From NCBI GenBank assembly GCA_963797835.1, contig CAWCRN010000029.1, positions 1 through 64,000 on the forward strand: a DNA stretch of 64,000 nucleotides. Reading direction: 5' to 3'. Positions 26,360 through 34,172 of this stretch are shown here, piece after piece. A program made the position numbers and the translations under genes. Source of the DNA: JBDTSW01 sp963797835. GTDB taxonomy: Bacteria; Actinomycetota; Thermoleophilia; Solirubrobacterales; 70-9. The first letter of the stretch is position 1. Every line of letters starts with the position of its first letter. The notes beneath the pieces were generated by a model, which had not been told where the DNA came from, did not search any database, and saw only the letters and a program-made list of their open reading frames with translations.

Positions 26360-27703
26360 ATGGCCGAGACCTCGCTCTACCGCCGCCATCGTCCCCAGGC
26401 CTTCGACGAGGTCGTCGGCCAGGAGCACGTCGTGCGGACCCTAAGAAACGCCGTCGAGCGCGACCGTGTCCACCACGCCTACCTGTTCGTCGGCTCACGG
26501 GGGACGGGGAAGACATCGGTGGCGAAGATCCTCGCCCGCTCGCTCAACTGCGTGAACGGCCCCACCGTCACGCCCTGCGGCGAGTGCGAGTCGTGCCTGG
26601 CGATCGCCGGCGGCACCTCGCTCGACGTGATCGAGATGGACGCCGCCTCGAACCGCTCGGTCGAGGACATCCGAGACCTCCGCGACCGCGTCGGCTACGT
26701 ACCCGCGTCGGGCCGGTGGAAGGTCTACATCCTTGACGAGGCCCACATGCTCACCCGCGAGGCGTGGAACGCGTTCCTGAAGACGCTCGAGGAGCCGCCT
26801 CCGAACACCGTCTTCGTGCTCGCCACGACCGAGCCGCACAAGGTGATGGCCACGATCGTCGACCGCTGCCAGCGCTTCGACTTCCAGCGCCCCACCCTGG
26901 AGCAGCTCGCCGAGGTCGTACGGCGGGTGGCGGCCGCCGAGCAGATCGAGATCGCCGACGGGGCGGTCTCGGCGATATCGCGTTCGGCCACCGGCAGCTT
27001 CCGCGACGCCCTGGGCACGCTCGACCAACTCGTCGCCTATGGCGACAAGTCGGTTGAGACCGACGACGTCCTCGCCGTGCTGGGCGTGGCCGACGCCGAG
27101 TTGATCCTGGCGGCGGCCGATGCGATCGCCGCCACGGATGGCCGCGCCGCCCTGGAGGCCAGCGAGCGCCTCACACGCTCCGGCGGCGACGTCAGCCAGT
27201 TCGCCCGGGACCTCCTCGCGCACCTGCGCCAGCTGCTGGTGATCCGCACCATCGGCGATGCCGCCGACGCCTTCACCGTCGCCGCCGCCGATCCCGAGCG
27301 GCTGCACGGCCAGGCCGCCGCCTTCACCGACCTCGGCCTCGCGCGCGCGATCGACTCGATCGCCGCCGCGCTGTCCGCGATCCGCGAGGGGGACGAGCCT
27401 CGGATGACGGTCGAGCTCGCGATCCTGAAGGCTGCCCGCCCCAGCCTCGACCCGTCGCGCGAGGCACTGATGCAGCGCATCGAGCGGCTCGAGGCGCGGC
27501 TCGAGGGCGGTGCTGCAGGCGCGGGGTCAGCGAGCGCGGGGTCAGATCCCATAGCCGGCTCGCCGCCTGAGCCCGCTGCCGACAAGGACGAGCCGGCGAG
27601 CGCGGGGTCAGATCCCGAAGCCGGCTCGCCGCCTGAGCCCGCTGGCGACAAGGGGTCTGACCCCACAGTCGACGCGACCTCTGACCCCCAGTCGACGCCT
27701 TGA
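26360..27703 (+). CDS. dnaX: DNA polymerase III subunit gamma (dnaX core, domains I-III)
   Basis: A 447-residue clamp-loader ATPase: MAETSLYRRHRPQAFDEVVG, Walker A GSRGTGKTS, zinc cysteines NCVNGPTVTPCGECESC, Walker B ILDEAHML, sensor 1 LATTEPHKV and arginine finger DRCQRFDF. Domain III ends near residue 375 and is followed by an acidic/proline linker containing a 22-residue duplicated unit. It stops at 27703, and the tau-type C-terminal domain is supplied by the next, overlapping frame. The start at 26360 matches the family N-terminus. Confidence 0.93.
   Translation: MAETSLYRRHRPQAFDEVVGQEHVVRTLRNAVERDRVHHAYLFVGSRGTGKTSVAKILARSLNCVNGPTVTPCGECESCLAIAGGTSLDVIEMDAASNRSVEDIRDLRDRVGYVPASGRWKVYILDEAHMLTREAWNAFLKTLEEPPPNTVFVLATTEPHKVMATIVDRCQRFDFQRPTLEQLAEVVRRVAAAEQIEIADGAVSAISRSATGSFRDALGTLDQLVAYGDKSVETDDVLAVLGVADAELILAAADAIAATDGRAALEASERLTRSGGDVSQFARDLLAHLRQLLVIRTIGDAADAFTVAAADPERLHGQAAAFTDLGLARAIDSIAAALSAIREGDEPRMTVELAILKAARPSLDPSREALMQRIERLEARLEGGAAGAGSASAGSDPIAGSPPEPAADKDEPASAGSDPEAGSPPEPAGDKGSDPTVDATSDPQSTP
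27530..27664 (+). repeat. 66-bp direct duplication and GGGGTC-T-GACCCC inverted repeat in the dnaX linker
   Basis: Units at about 27530 and 27596 are near-identical, beginning GCGAGCGCGGGGTCAGATCC, and encode SAGSDPxAGSPPEPAxDK twice. A perfect 13-nt inverted repeat GGGGTCTGACCCC follows at 27652-27664, and TGACCCC(A)CAGTCGAC recurs at 27659 and 27682. This is REP-like material inside a coding linker. Confidence 0.7.
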
Positions 27704-28107
27704 ACCTCGACCGCGTGCGGGATCTGTGGCCCGCGATCGTGGATCAGCTTCGCGACTCCGGCCAGGAGCTCCTCTCCAGCCTCCTCGAGGCGGCGCGGCC
27801 GGTGGCCGTGGATGCGGAGGACGCTGTGGTCAAGGTCGGGTTCCCGCCGGCGGCCGCGTTCAACAAGCGCAAGGCCGAGGCGGCTGAGGCGCGCGACCGC
27901 CTGACCGAGTCGGTGCGCGCGATCGTCGGCGAGCCCCTGCGGCCGGTGTTCGTGCTGCTGGAGGGCGAGGAGGCCGAGCAGGCCGCCGCCGCCCCCGCGA
28001 TGTCCGAGGACGAGCTGGTGGAGCGCTTCAAGGCCGAGTTCGACGCCGAGGAGGTCGTCGAGCCCAAGCCGGAGGAGGCGCCCGAGCCGAAGGAGGCCAC
28101 CGGATGA
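27700..28107 (+). CDS. DnaX tau-type C-terminal domain encoded as a separate overlapping ORF
   Basis: 135 residues starting from TTG within the dnaX stop (TTGA overlap). The pattern DLWPAIVDQLRDSGQELLSSLLEAARPVAVDAEDAVVKVGFPPAAAFNKRKAE ... PVFVLLEG matches the C-terminal domain of tau, which contacts polymerase alpha, and it is followed by an acidic tail. I read it as the normal last domain of DnaX, split off by a frame change. It may be translated by coupling as a separate polypeptide, or may form full tau if a base is missing near 27685-27700. Confidence 0.75.
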   Translation: MNLDRVRDLWPAIVDQLRDSGQELLSSLLEAARPVAVDAEDAVVKVGFPPAAAFNKRKAEAAEARDRLTESVRAIVGEPLRPVFVLLEGEEAEQAAAAPAMSEDELVERFKAEFDAEEVVEPKPEEAPEPKEATG

Positions 28108-28466
28108 CCCGAATGCCGCAGGGGGGAGGGGGCTTCGACCTCAACTCGATGATGAAGCAGCTCCAGCAGGTCCAGAGCGACATGGCCGAGGCCCAGGAGA
28201 AGCTGAAGGACGAGGTCGTCGAGGCAAGTGCCGGCGGCGGCATGGTGAAGGTGAAGATGAGCGGCGACCTGCGGCTGTTGGAGGTGGCGATCGATCCGGA
28301 CGCAGCCGATCCGGAGGACGTCGACATGCTCGCCGAGATGGTGCTGGCCGCAGTCAACGAGGCGCTTCGCTCGGCCCAACAGCTGGCCTCGGAGAAGCTG
28401 GGCGGCGTCGCCGGCGGTATGGGCGGAGCGGGCGGCCTGGGCGGGCTCGGCCTGCCGGGCCTCTAG
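28104..28466 (+). CDS. ybaB: YbaB/EbfC nucleoid-associated protein
   Basis: A 120-residue DNA-binding dimer: FDLNSMMKQLQQVQSDMAEAQEKL coiled helix, then VKVKMSGDLRLLEVAIDP and the C-terminal helix VLAAVNEALRSAQQLASEKL with a Gly/Met/Leu-rich tail. The ATGA overlap with the preceding gene and the following recR make up the standard dnaX-ybaB-recR recombination and replication cluster. Confidence 0.93.
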   Translation: MTRMPQGGGGFDLNSMMKQLQQVQSDMAEAQEKLKDEVVEASAGGGMVKVKMSGDLRLLEVAIDPDAADPEDVDMLAEMVLAAVNEALRSAQQLASEKLGGVAGGMGGAGGLGGLGLPGL

Positions 28467-28486
28467 GCCCGGCCCGCGGAGCGGTC

Positions 28487-29080
28487 ATGTACGCGGGGCC
28501 GATCCAAAGGCTGATCTCGGAGTTCCAGAAACTGCCGGGGATCGGCCAGCGCACCGCGCAGCGCCTCGCCTTCCACGTGCTGCGGGCCTCCGACGACGAC
28601 GCGTTCGCCCTCGCCGACGCGATCCGGGAGGTGAAGGAGAAGGTGGGCCTCTGTGAGGCCTGCTTCAACCTGGCCGAGGGCCCGCGCTGCACGATCTGCG
28701 AGGACGTGCGCCGCGATCGCGCGCTGATCTGCGTGGTCGAGGAGCCGGCAGACGTCATCCCCATCGAGCGCACCCACGAGTACCGCGGTCTTTACCACGT
28801 GCTGGGCGGAGCGCTGTCGCCGATCGACGGGATCGACCCCGAGGACCTGAAGATCGCCGAGCTGGCGCGCCGCGTGGAGGAGGGGGACATCCGGGAGGTG
28901 GTGATCGCCACCAACCCCACGACGACCGGCGAGGCGACCGCGCACCACATCGCCGACCTCCTGCGCGACCGGGTCGAGATCACCCGCCTCGCCAGCGGCC
29001 TGCCCGTGGGGGCCGACCTCGAGCACGCGGACGAGGTGACCCTGGGCCGCGCCCTCAGCGGGCGTCGCGCCGTCGGCTAG
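28487..29080 (+). CDS. recR: Recombination protein RecR
   Basis: 197 residues: N-terminal helix-hairpin-helix (FQKLPGIGQRTAQRLAFHVL), Cys4 zinc finger (CEACFNLAEGPRCTIC), Toprim domain (ICVVEEPADVIPIERT) and Walker-like C-terminus LASGLPVGADLEHADEVTLGRAL. Works with RecFO in gap repair and RecA loading. It starts 20 nt after ybaB. The family's usual length of about 200 residues is kept. Confidence 0.96.
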   Translation: MYAGPIQRLISEFQKLPGIGQRTAQRLAFHVLRASDDDAFALADAIREVKEKVGLCEACFNLAEGPRCTICEDVRRDRALICVVEEPADVIPIERTHEYRGLYHVLGGALSPIDGIDPEDLKIAELARRVEEGDIREVVIATNPTTTGEATAHHIADLLRDRVEITRLASGLPVGADLEHADEVTLGRALSGRRAVG

Positions 29081-29089
29081 GCCGCCCGC

Positions 29090-31189
29090 TCAAGCCTCGC
29101 TGAGCCCGAACCTCGCGTGCAGGCGCCGCAGCGGACGCGGTGCCCACCAGTTCCACTTGCCGAGCATCTCCATCAGCGATGGGACCAGCAGGGCGCGGAC
29201 GATCGTCGCGTCGATCAGAACCGCCAGCGCCGTGCCGAAGCCCAGCTCCTTGATGAAGATGAGCTGGGAGGTGACGAAGGCACCGATGGCGACCGCGAAC
29301 AGCACCGCCGCGGCCGTGACGATGCGCCCCGTCCGCTCCAGCCCGATCGCGACCGCCTCGGAGTCCGAGGCGCCCGCGTCCCTCGCTTCCTTGATCCGCG
29401 ACAGCAGGAACACGCCATAGTCGGTCGAGAGCCCGAATGCCACCGCGAACAGGAGCAGGGGCTGGGTTGCCTCCAGGCCGCCCTGGCTCGTGTAGCCCAA
29501 GAGGCCCTCCAGGCGCCCGTCCTGGAACACCAGGACCATCACGCCCAACACGGCGCTGAGCCCGAGGAAGTTCATCAGGATCTGCTTCAGCGGCAGGACC
29601 ACCGACCCGGTGAACAGGAACAGCACCACGAAGGTGACGAGCGCCATGATCCCGAGCACCAGCGGCAGGTGCTCGGCGAGGCTGTCCTTCAGGTCGAGGA
29701 AGTCGGCCGTCGAGCCGGTCACGAGGACGTCGCCGTCGATCGCGCGGAGGTCTTGCACCAGGTCCTGGCTTGACTCCGCCAGCGGCCCCTGGGTCGAGAC
29801 CACCTCGACCACGCCGAGGTCGTCCCCGAGCGCGCGGGGCTCGTTGACCGCCGCGGCGCCCGGAAGCTCGGCGGCCTCGGCGGCGACCCGCTGGGACTCG
29901 ACCTGGCCGCCCCCGACGGCGAGCCGAACCGGGTTGTCCCGGAACGGCGGGAAGTCGGCGCGCAGTGCGTTGTCGACCTGGCGGGCGCTGGCCGACTCGG
30001 GCAGCACCTGGGCGTCCACCGAGGTGAACTGGATCTGGAAGAAGGGGATGCCCAGCGCGATCAGGAACGCGGCGCTGGCGATCGCGATCCGAGCCGGCGC
30101 CCGCATCACGAGCCGGGACAGCCGGTACCAGAAGCCGTGGTCCATCGGCCGGGTCTCGTCCTCGGCCCGGCGCTGGAGGAACTTCGGCGCAAGCGAGTTC
30201 ACCCGCTCGCCGAGCAGGGCGAGGATCGCCGGCAGCACGATCAGCGCGATCGCGGCCGCGATGAGCGCCACCAGCGAGCCGCCGATGCCCATCGAGTAGA
30301 GGAAGCGCTGGGGGAAGACCATAAGCGCGGCCAGCGCGCCGGCCACCGTCAGCGACGAGAACAGCACGGTGCGCCCGGCGGTGGCCATCGTCCGGCGCAT
30401 GGCCTCGAGGCCTGGGCCGGAGCGGGCGATCTCCTCGCGGTAGCGCGAGACGATGAAGAGGCTGTAGTCGATCGCCAGCCCGAGCCCGAGCCCGGTGACG
30501 AGGTTGAGGGCGAAGATCGAGACCGACGTCATCTCGCTCGCGATGCGAAGCATCAGGAACGTGCCGACGATCGCGAGCCCGCCGACGAGGAGCGGGAGCG
30601 CCGCGGCCACGAGGCTGCGGAAGAAGAGCAGCGAGAGCAGGAAGAGCAGCGGGAACGCATACAGCTCGGCAGTGCGCAGGTCGCTCTCGACCTGCTCGTT
30701 CACCTGGGCCTGGGCCACGGCGAGCCCGCCAACGGTCACTCCCTCGGTGTCCGCGAACCGATCGGCGAGGCGCTCGCCCGCCTCCTGGGTGGCGTCGTCG
30801 TCGGTGGGGGACAGGCTGGCCGCGAGGTACGTGGAGTCGCCGTCGCGCGAGACGAACGCGTCTGACCCGGTGGAGTAGAAGCTCGTGACCCCCTCGACGT
30901 CGGGGTCGGCGGCCAGCTGGGCCTCGACCTCGTTCACGCGCTCGCGCCCGGCCGCGCTCTTCACGTCGACCCCTTCGACCAGGAGGACCACGCCGGTCTC
31001 GCGGTAGCCGGCCTCCTCCAGGCGCTCGGTGGCGATGACGGTCTCGGTGTCGGGGTCGTCGGCGCCGTACGGGTCGAGCCGGTCCGCGACGGTCCCGCCG
31101 ATCGCGCCGGCGGCGAGGAAGAAGAGGACGGCGCTGATGGCCACCAGCCGGCGGCGCTCCTGGACGAGGTGGGCGAGTCGGTCGAACAT
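29090..31189 (-). CDS. MMPL-family (RND-type) membrane transporter
   Basis: About 699 residues, two halves each with a TM helix, a large extracytoplasmic domain and a five-TM block (for example LVTGLGLGLAIDYSLFIVSRYREE and VAFGLSTDYGVFLLSRIKEARD, the GxxxDY proton-relay signature in each half). Exports lipids or hydrophobic compounds using the proton gradient. The start MFDRLAHLVQERRRL at 31189 fits the family. The upstream padR frame is open into it without a stop (see the PadR entry). It overlaps recR's 3' flank by only a few bases, convergently. Confidence 0.9.
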   Translation of the reverse strand: MFDRLAHLVQERRRLVAISAVLFFLAAGAIGGTVADRLDPYGADDPDTETVIATERLEEAGYRETGVVLLVEGVDVKSAAGRERVNEVEAQLAADPDVEGVTSFYSTGSDAFVSRDGDSTYLAASLSPTDDDATQEAGERLADRFADTEGVTVGGLAVAQAQVNEQVESDLRTAELYAFPLLFLLSLLFFRSLVAAALPLLVGGLAIVGTFLMLRIASEMTSVSIFALNLVTGLGLGLAIDYSLFIVSRYREEIARSGPGLEAMRRTMATAGRTVLFSSLTVAGALAALMVFPQRFLYSMGIGGSLVALIAAAIALIVLPAILALLGERVNSLAPKFLQRRAEDETRPMDHGFWYRLSRLVMRAPARIAIASAAFLIALGIPFFQIQFTSVDAQVLPESASARQVDNALRADFPPFRDNPVRLAVGGGQVESQRVAAEAAELPGAAAVNEPRALGDDLGVVEVVSTQGPLAESSQDLVQDLRAIDGDVLVTGSTADFLDLKDSLAEHLPLVLGIMALVTFVVLFLFTGSVVLPLKQILMNFLGLSAVLGVMVLVFQDGRLEGLLGYTSQGGLEATQPLLLFAVAFGLSTDYGVFLLSRIKEARDAGASDSEAVAIGLERTGRIVTAAAVLFAVAIGAFVTSQLIFIKELGFGTALAVLIDATIVRALLVPSLMEMLGKWNWWAPRPLRRLHARFGLSEA

Positions 31190-31732
31190 CAGGCGTTCTC
31201 CTTCTCCTTGGCTTGGTCTCCCCCTGGCGAGGTCGGTGAGCGCGCGCTCGCACCAGCCCACGCACCACTCCTGCATCTCGATCCCGTAGCGCAGGACCTG
31301 CAGGGCGTAGCCCTCCGGCTTGCCGCTGGCCTCCAACGCGCGGAACTGCTCCAGGGTCGCCAGGTGCTTGCGGCGCTTGGCCTCGATGGTCGCGACGGCG
31401 GTGTCCGGCGCGGCGGACGCGAAGAACAGCTTGAGGAGGGCCTCGTCGCGATGCTCGAAGGTCTCGGGCTCGACGTCCAGCCACTCACGCAGGCGGGCGG
31501 AGCCGTCAGTCGTCAGCGAGTAGACGGTGCGCTGGCGCCCGCCCTGGGGCTGCTGGTCGCCCGCGATCAGCCCCGCCTCGTCCAGGCGCTTCAGCTCCGG
31601 GTAGATCTGCCCGTAGCTCGCGGCCCAGAAGAAGCGCGTCGACTCGTCGACTATGGCTTTGATGTCGTAGCCGGACTTCGGCCCCCAGGAGAGGAAGCCG
31701 AGGATCACGTATGCGGTCGGGCTGAGCTCCAT
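31189..31732 (-). CDS. PadR-family transcriptional regulator (open into MMPL frame)
   Basis: About 180 residues: winged helix (YVILGFLSWGPKSGYDIKAIV; YPELKRLDEAGLIAG ... RTVYSLTTDGSARLREWL) and a C-terminal dimerisation helical region. It probably represses the downstream MMPL exporter in response to a ligand. In the given sequence there is no stop and it runs in frame into MMPL. In an adjacent frame the tail reads DQAKEKENA followed by a TGATG stop-start junction, so a one-base error in the GGGGG run near 31230 is the simplest explanation. A dyad operator overlaps its 5' region. Confidence 0.85.
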
Positions 31733-31734
31733 AT

Positions 31735-31762
31735 CTATCGTGAAGATATATCACCCCGATAG
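31735..31762. promoter_or_regulatory. padR promoter dyad CTATCGTGA-N7-TCACCCCGATAG
   Basis: Outer arms CTATCG/CGATAG and inner arms GTGA/TCAC form an interrupted inverted repeat beginning 3 nt upstream of the padR start codon, with AT-rich AGATATA in the centre. Position and symmetry suggest PadR autoregulation. Confidence 0.55.
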
Positions 31763-31771
31763 GTGAGCGAC

Positions 31772-31787
31772 TGTGATCTGCGTCACA
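31772..31787. promoter_or_regulatory. CRP/GlxR-type site TGTGA-TCTGCG-TCACA
   Basis: A perfect match to the TGTGA-N6-TCACA consensus of CRP-family regulators, flanked by C and AG that extend the dyad. It lies in the intergenic region between the divergent padR-MMPL and lysC-asd units, 40 bp from each start. Confidence 0.65.
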
Positions 31788-31824
31788 CAGCGGTGAGAGC
31801 ACCAGGGCCGGGGAAGGCCTGCGT

Positions 31825-33117
31825 ATGCTCAGACGCTCGATGGCAGCGGAGACGGTGGTCATGAAGTTCGGCGGGACGTCGGTGGCGGCGCCCGAGGACA
31901 TCAAGCGCGCAGCGTCGCGCATCGTGGCCGCGCGCGAGGACGGCATGAAGGTCGTCGCGGTGCTCTCCGCCCGCGGCCAGACCACGGACGACCTGGTCGA
32001 GATGGCCCAGGAGGTCTCCGATCGCCCCGAGCCTCGCGAGATGGACATGCTGCTCTCGGTGGGCGAGCGGATCTCGTGCGCCCTGTGTGCGATGGCGATC
32101 CACGACCTCGGCCACAGGGCCATCTCGCTGACCGGCTCGCAGGCGGGGATCGTGACGGACTCCTCCCACACCAAGGCCCGGATCCTCGACGTCCGGGGGG
32201 ACCGCATTCGCGAGGCCCTCGGCGAGGATCGCATCGTGCTGGTCGCCGGCTTCCAGGGGGTCTCGGGGTCGAGCCGCGACGTCACCACGCTCGGACGCGG
32301 CGGCTCGGACACGACGGCGGTCGCGATCGCCGCCGCCCTCGGCGCATCGGTCTGCGAGATCTACACGGACGTGGCCGGCGTGTTCACCGCCGATCCAAGG
32401 ATCGTCGCCGACGCCCGCAAGCTCCCCATGGTCTCGTTCGAGGAGATGCTGGAGATGGCGGCATCCGGCGCGAAGGTGCTTCAGCTTCGGTCGGTCGAGT
32501 ACGCACGAAACCACGACGTGCGCATGCACTGCCGCAGCTCGTTCGAGGACGGCGCCGGTACCCTCGTCGTAGCAGAGGACGAGACGATGGAACGCCCCCT
32601 GGTCACAGCCGTCGCCCACTCCACCGAGGAGTCGCGCGTCACGATCACCGGCCTGCGCGACGAGCCGGGCGTCGCGGGGCGCATCTTCGGCGCGCTCGCC
32701 GACGCCAACGTCAACGTCGACATGATCATCCAGAACGAGCCGGTTGAGGTCGACCGCGGCGCCGACCTCTCGTTCACGGTCGGGCGCGAGGACCTGCAGG
32801 GGGCGCTCGACGTGCTCGCCGGCCTCGACGCGGGCGCGGGCATCTCCACCGACGATGCGATCGGCAAGGTGTCGATCGTCGGCGCCGGCATGCGCAGCCA
32901 CCCCGGCGTCGCCGCCAAGGTCTTCAAGGTGCTCGGCGACAACTCGATCAACATCGAGATGATCTCCACGTCCCCGATCAAGATCTCCTGCGTGATCGCG
33001 GCCGAGCGGGTGCCCGATGCGGTTCGGGCCCTGCACGAGGCCTTCGAGCTCGGCGCCGACGCGGTTCGCAAGGAGGAGCCCACGGGCATCGAGCACCGGC
33101 CGAAGGTGACGCCGTGA
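31825..33117 (+). CDS. lysC: Aspartate kinase
   Basis: Phosphorylates aspartate, the first step to lysine, threonine, methionine and diaminopimelate. 430 residues: VVMKFGGTSVAAPEDI, VSVGERISC, TTLGRGGSDTTAVAIAAAL and two C-terminal ACT domains (VTITGLRDEPGVAGRIF; VSIVGAGMRSHPGVAAKVF) for feedback control. The start at 31825 is taken for its GGGGAAGG ribosome site, although the ATG at 31840 fits the family N-terminus better. It overlaps asd by 4 nt (GTGA). Confidence 0.94.
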   Translation: MLRRSMAAETVVMKFGGTSVAAPEDIKRAASRIVAAREDGMKVVAVLSARGQTTDDLVEMAQEVSDRPEPREMDMLLSVGERISCALCAMAIHDLGHRAISLTGSQAGIVTDSSHTKARILDVRGDRIREALGEDRIVLVAGFQGVSGSSRDVTTLGRGGSDTTAVAIAAALGASVCEIYTDVAGVFTADPRIVADARKLPMVSFEEMLEMAASGAKVLQLRSVEYARNHDVRMHCRSSFEDGAGTLVVAEDETMERPLVTAVAHSTEESRVTITGLRDEPGVAGRIFGALADANVNVDMIIQNEPVEVDRGADLSFTVGREDLQGALDVLAGLDAGAGISTDDAIGKVSIVGAGMRSHPGVAAKVFKVLGDNSINIEMISTSPIKISCVIAAERVPDAVRALHEAFELGADAVRKEEPTGIEHRPKVTP

Positions 33118-34172
33118 GCGCCGACGGCTACCGCGTCGGCATCCTCGGCGCCACGGGCGCCGTCGGCTCGACGATCCTCGAGGTGCTCGCCGAGCGCGAC
33201 CTGCCCGTGGCGGAGCTGGTGCCGCTCGCCTCGGCGCGCTCCGCCGGGAAGCGGGTCCCGTTCGCCGGGGACGAGGTGGAGGTCCGTGAGCTGGACGAGG
33301 CCTCGATCCAGGGTCTCGACCTGGTGCTGTCCTCGGCCGGCGGCGCGGTCAGCTCGGAGTGGGCGCCGAGGATCATCGACGCCGGGGCCGTGGTGGTCGA
33401 CAACACCTCGTTCTTCCGTATGCACGAGAACGTTCCGCTCGTCATTCCCGAGGTGAACCCCGACGCCGCCGAGGCGCACCAGGGGCTCGTCGCGAATCCC
33501 AACTGCACGACGATGCAGATGGTGGTCGCGCTGGCGCCGATCCAGCGCGAGGTGGGCATCGAGCGGCTCGTCGTCTCCACGTACCAGTCCGTGTCGGGCA
33601 CGGGCCGCAACGCCATCGAGGAGCTCCAGGCCCAGTCTCGCGACGTGCTCGCCGGGAAGCCCGCCAAGGCCGAGGTCTTCCCGCACCAGGTCGCGTTCAA
33701 CGTGCTGCCCCAGGTCGAGACGTTCAAGGACGGCGACGACTACACCACCGAGGAGCGCAAGGTGATGGCCGAGACGCGCAAGATCTTCGGCGTCGCCGAG
33801 GACGAGCTGCGGATCTCGGCGACGTGCGTGCGGGTGCCGGTCGTGACCGGCCACTCCGAGTCGGTCAACGTCCAGACCCGCGAGCCGCTCTCGCCGGAGG
33901 ACTGCCGCGATCTGCTCGCCGGTGCCCCCGGCGTCGTCGTCGTGGACGCCCCCGGCGAGGGGCTCTACCCGCTGGCGATCGACGCCGCCGGGCGCGACGA
34001 GGTGCTGGTGGGGCGGATCCGCCGCGACCCCTCGCACGAGCGCTGCCTCAACCTCTGGATCGTCGGGGACAACCTCAGGAAGGGCGCGGCGACGAACGCC
34101 GTCCAGGTCGCCGAGCTGCTGCACGAGCGCGACCTCGTGCGCGTGCCGGAGCCCGCGCTGGCATTGGCATGA
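33114..34172 (+). CDS. asd: Aspartate-semialdehyde dehydrogenase
   Basis: A 352-residue NADPH-dependent enzyme reducing aspartyl phosphate. The nucleotide motif is GILGATGAVGSTILEVL, active-site Cys in NPNCTTMQMVVALAP, STYQSVSGTGRNAI and the substrate-binding VPVVTGHSESVN. GTG start overlapping lysC. Downstream it overlaps the secreted repeat protein start by 4 nt, so all three may be one transcript. Confidence 0.96.
   Translation: MSADGYRVGILGATGAVGSTILEVLAERDLPVAELVPLASARSAGKRVPFAGDEVEVRELDEASIQGLDLVLSSAGGAVSSEWAPRIIDAGAVVVDNTSFFRMHENVPLVIPEVNPDAAEAHQGLVANPNCTTMQMVVALAPIQREVGIERLVVSTYQSVSGTGRNAIEELQAQSRDVLAGKPAKAEVFPHQVAFNVLPQVETFKDGDDYTTEERKVMAETRKIFGVAEDELRISATCVRVPVVTGHSESVNVQTREPLSPEDCRDLLAGAPGVVVVDAPGEGLYPLAIDAAGRDEVLVGRIRRDPSHERCLNLWIVGDNLRKGAATNAVQVAELLHERDLVRVPEPALALA

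Noticed and set aside
27685..27703. Programmed -1 frameshift in dnaX
   Set aside because: The junction lacks a convincing X-XXY-YYZ slippery heptamer and the tau frame is closed by a stop at 27682, leaving little room; coupling or a sequence error is simpler.
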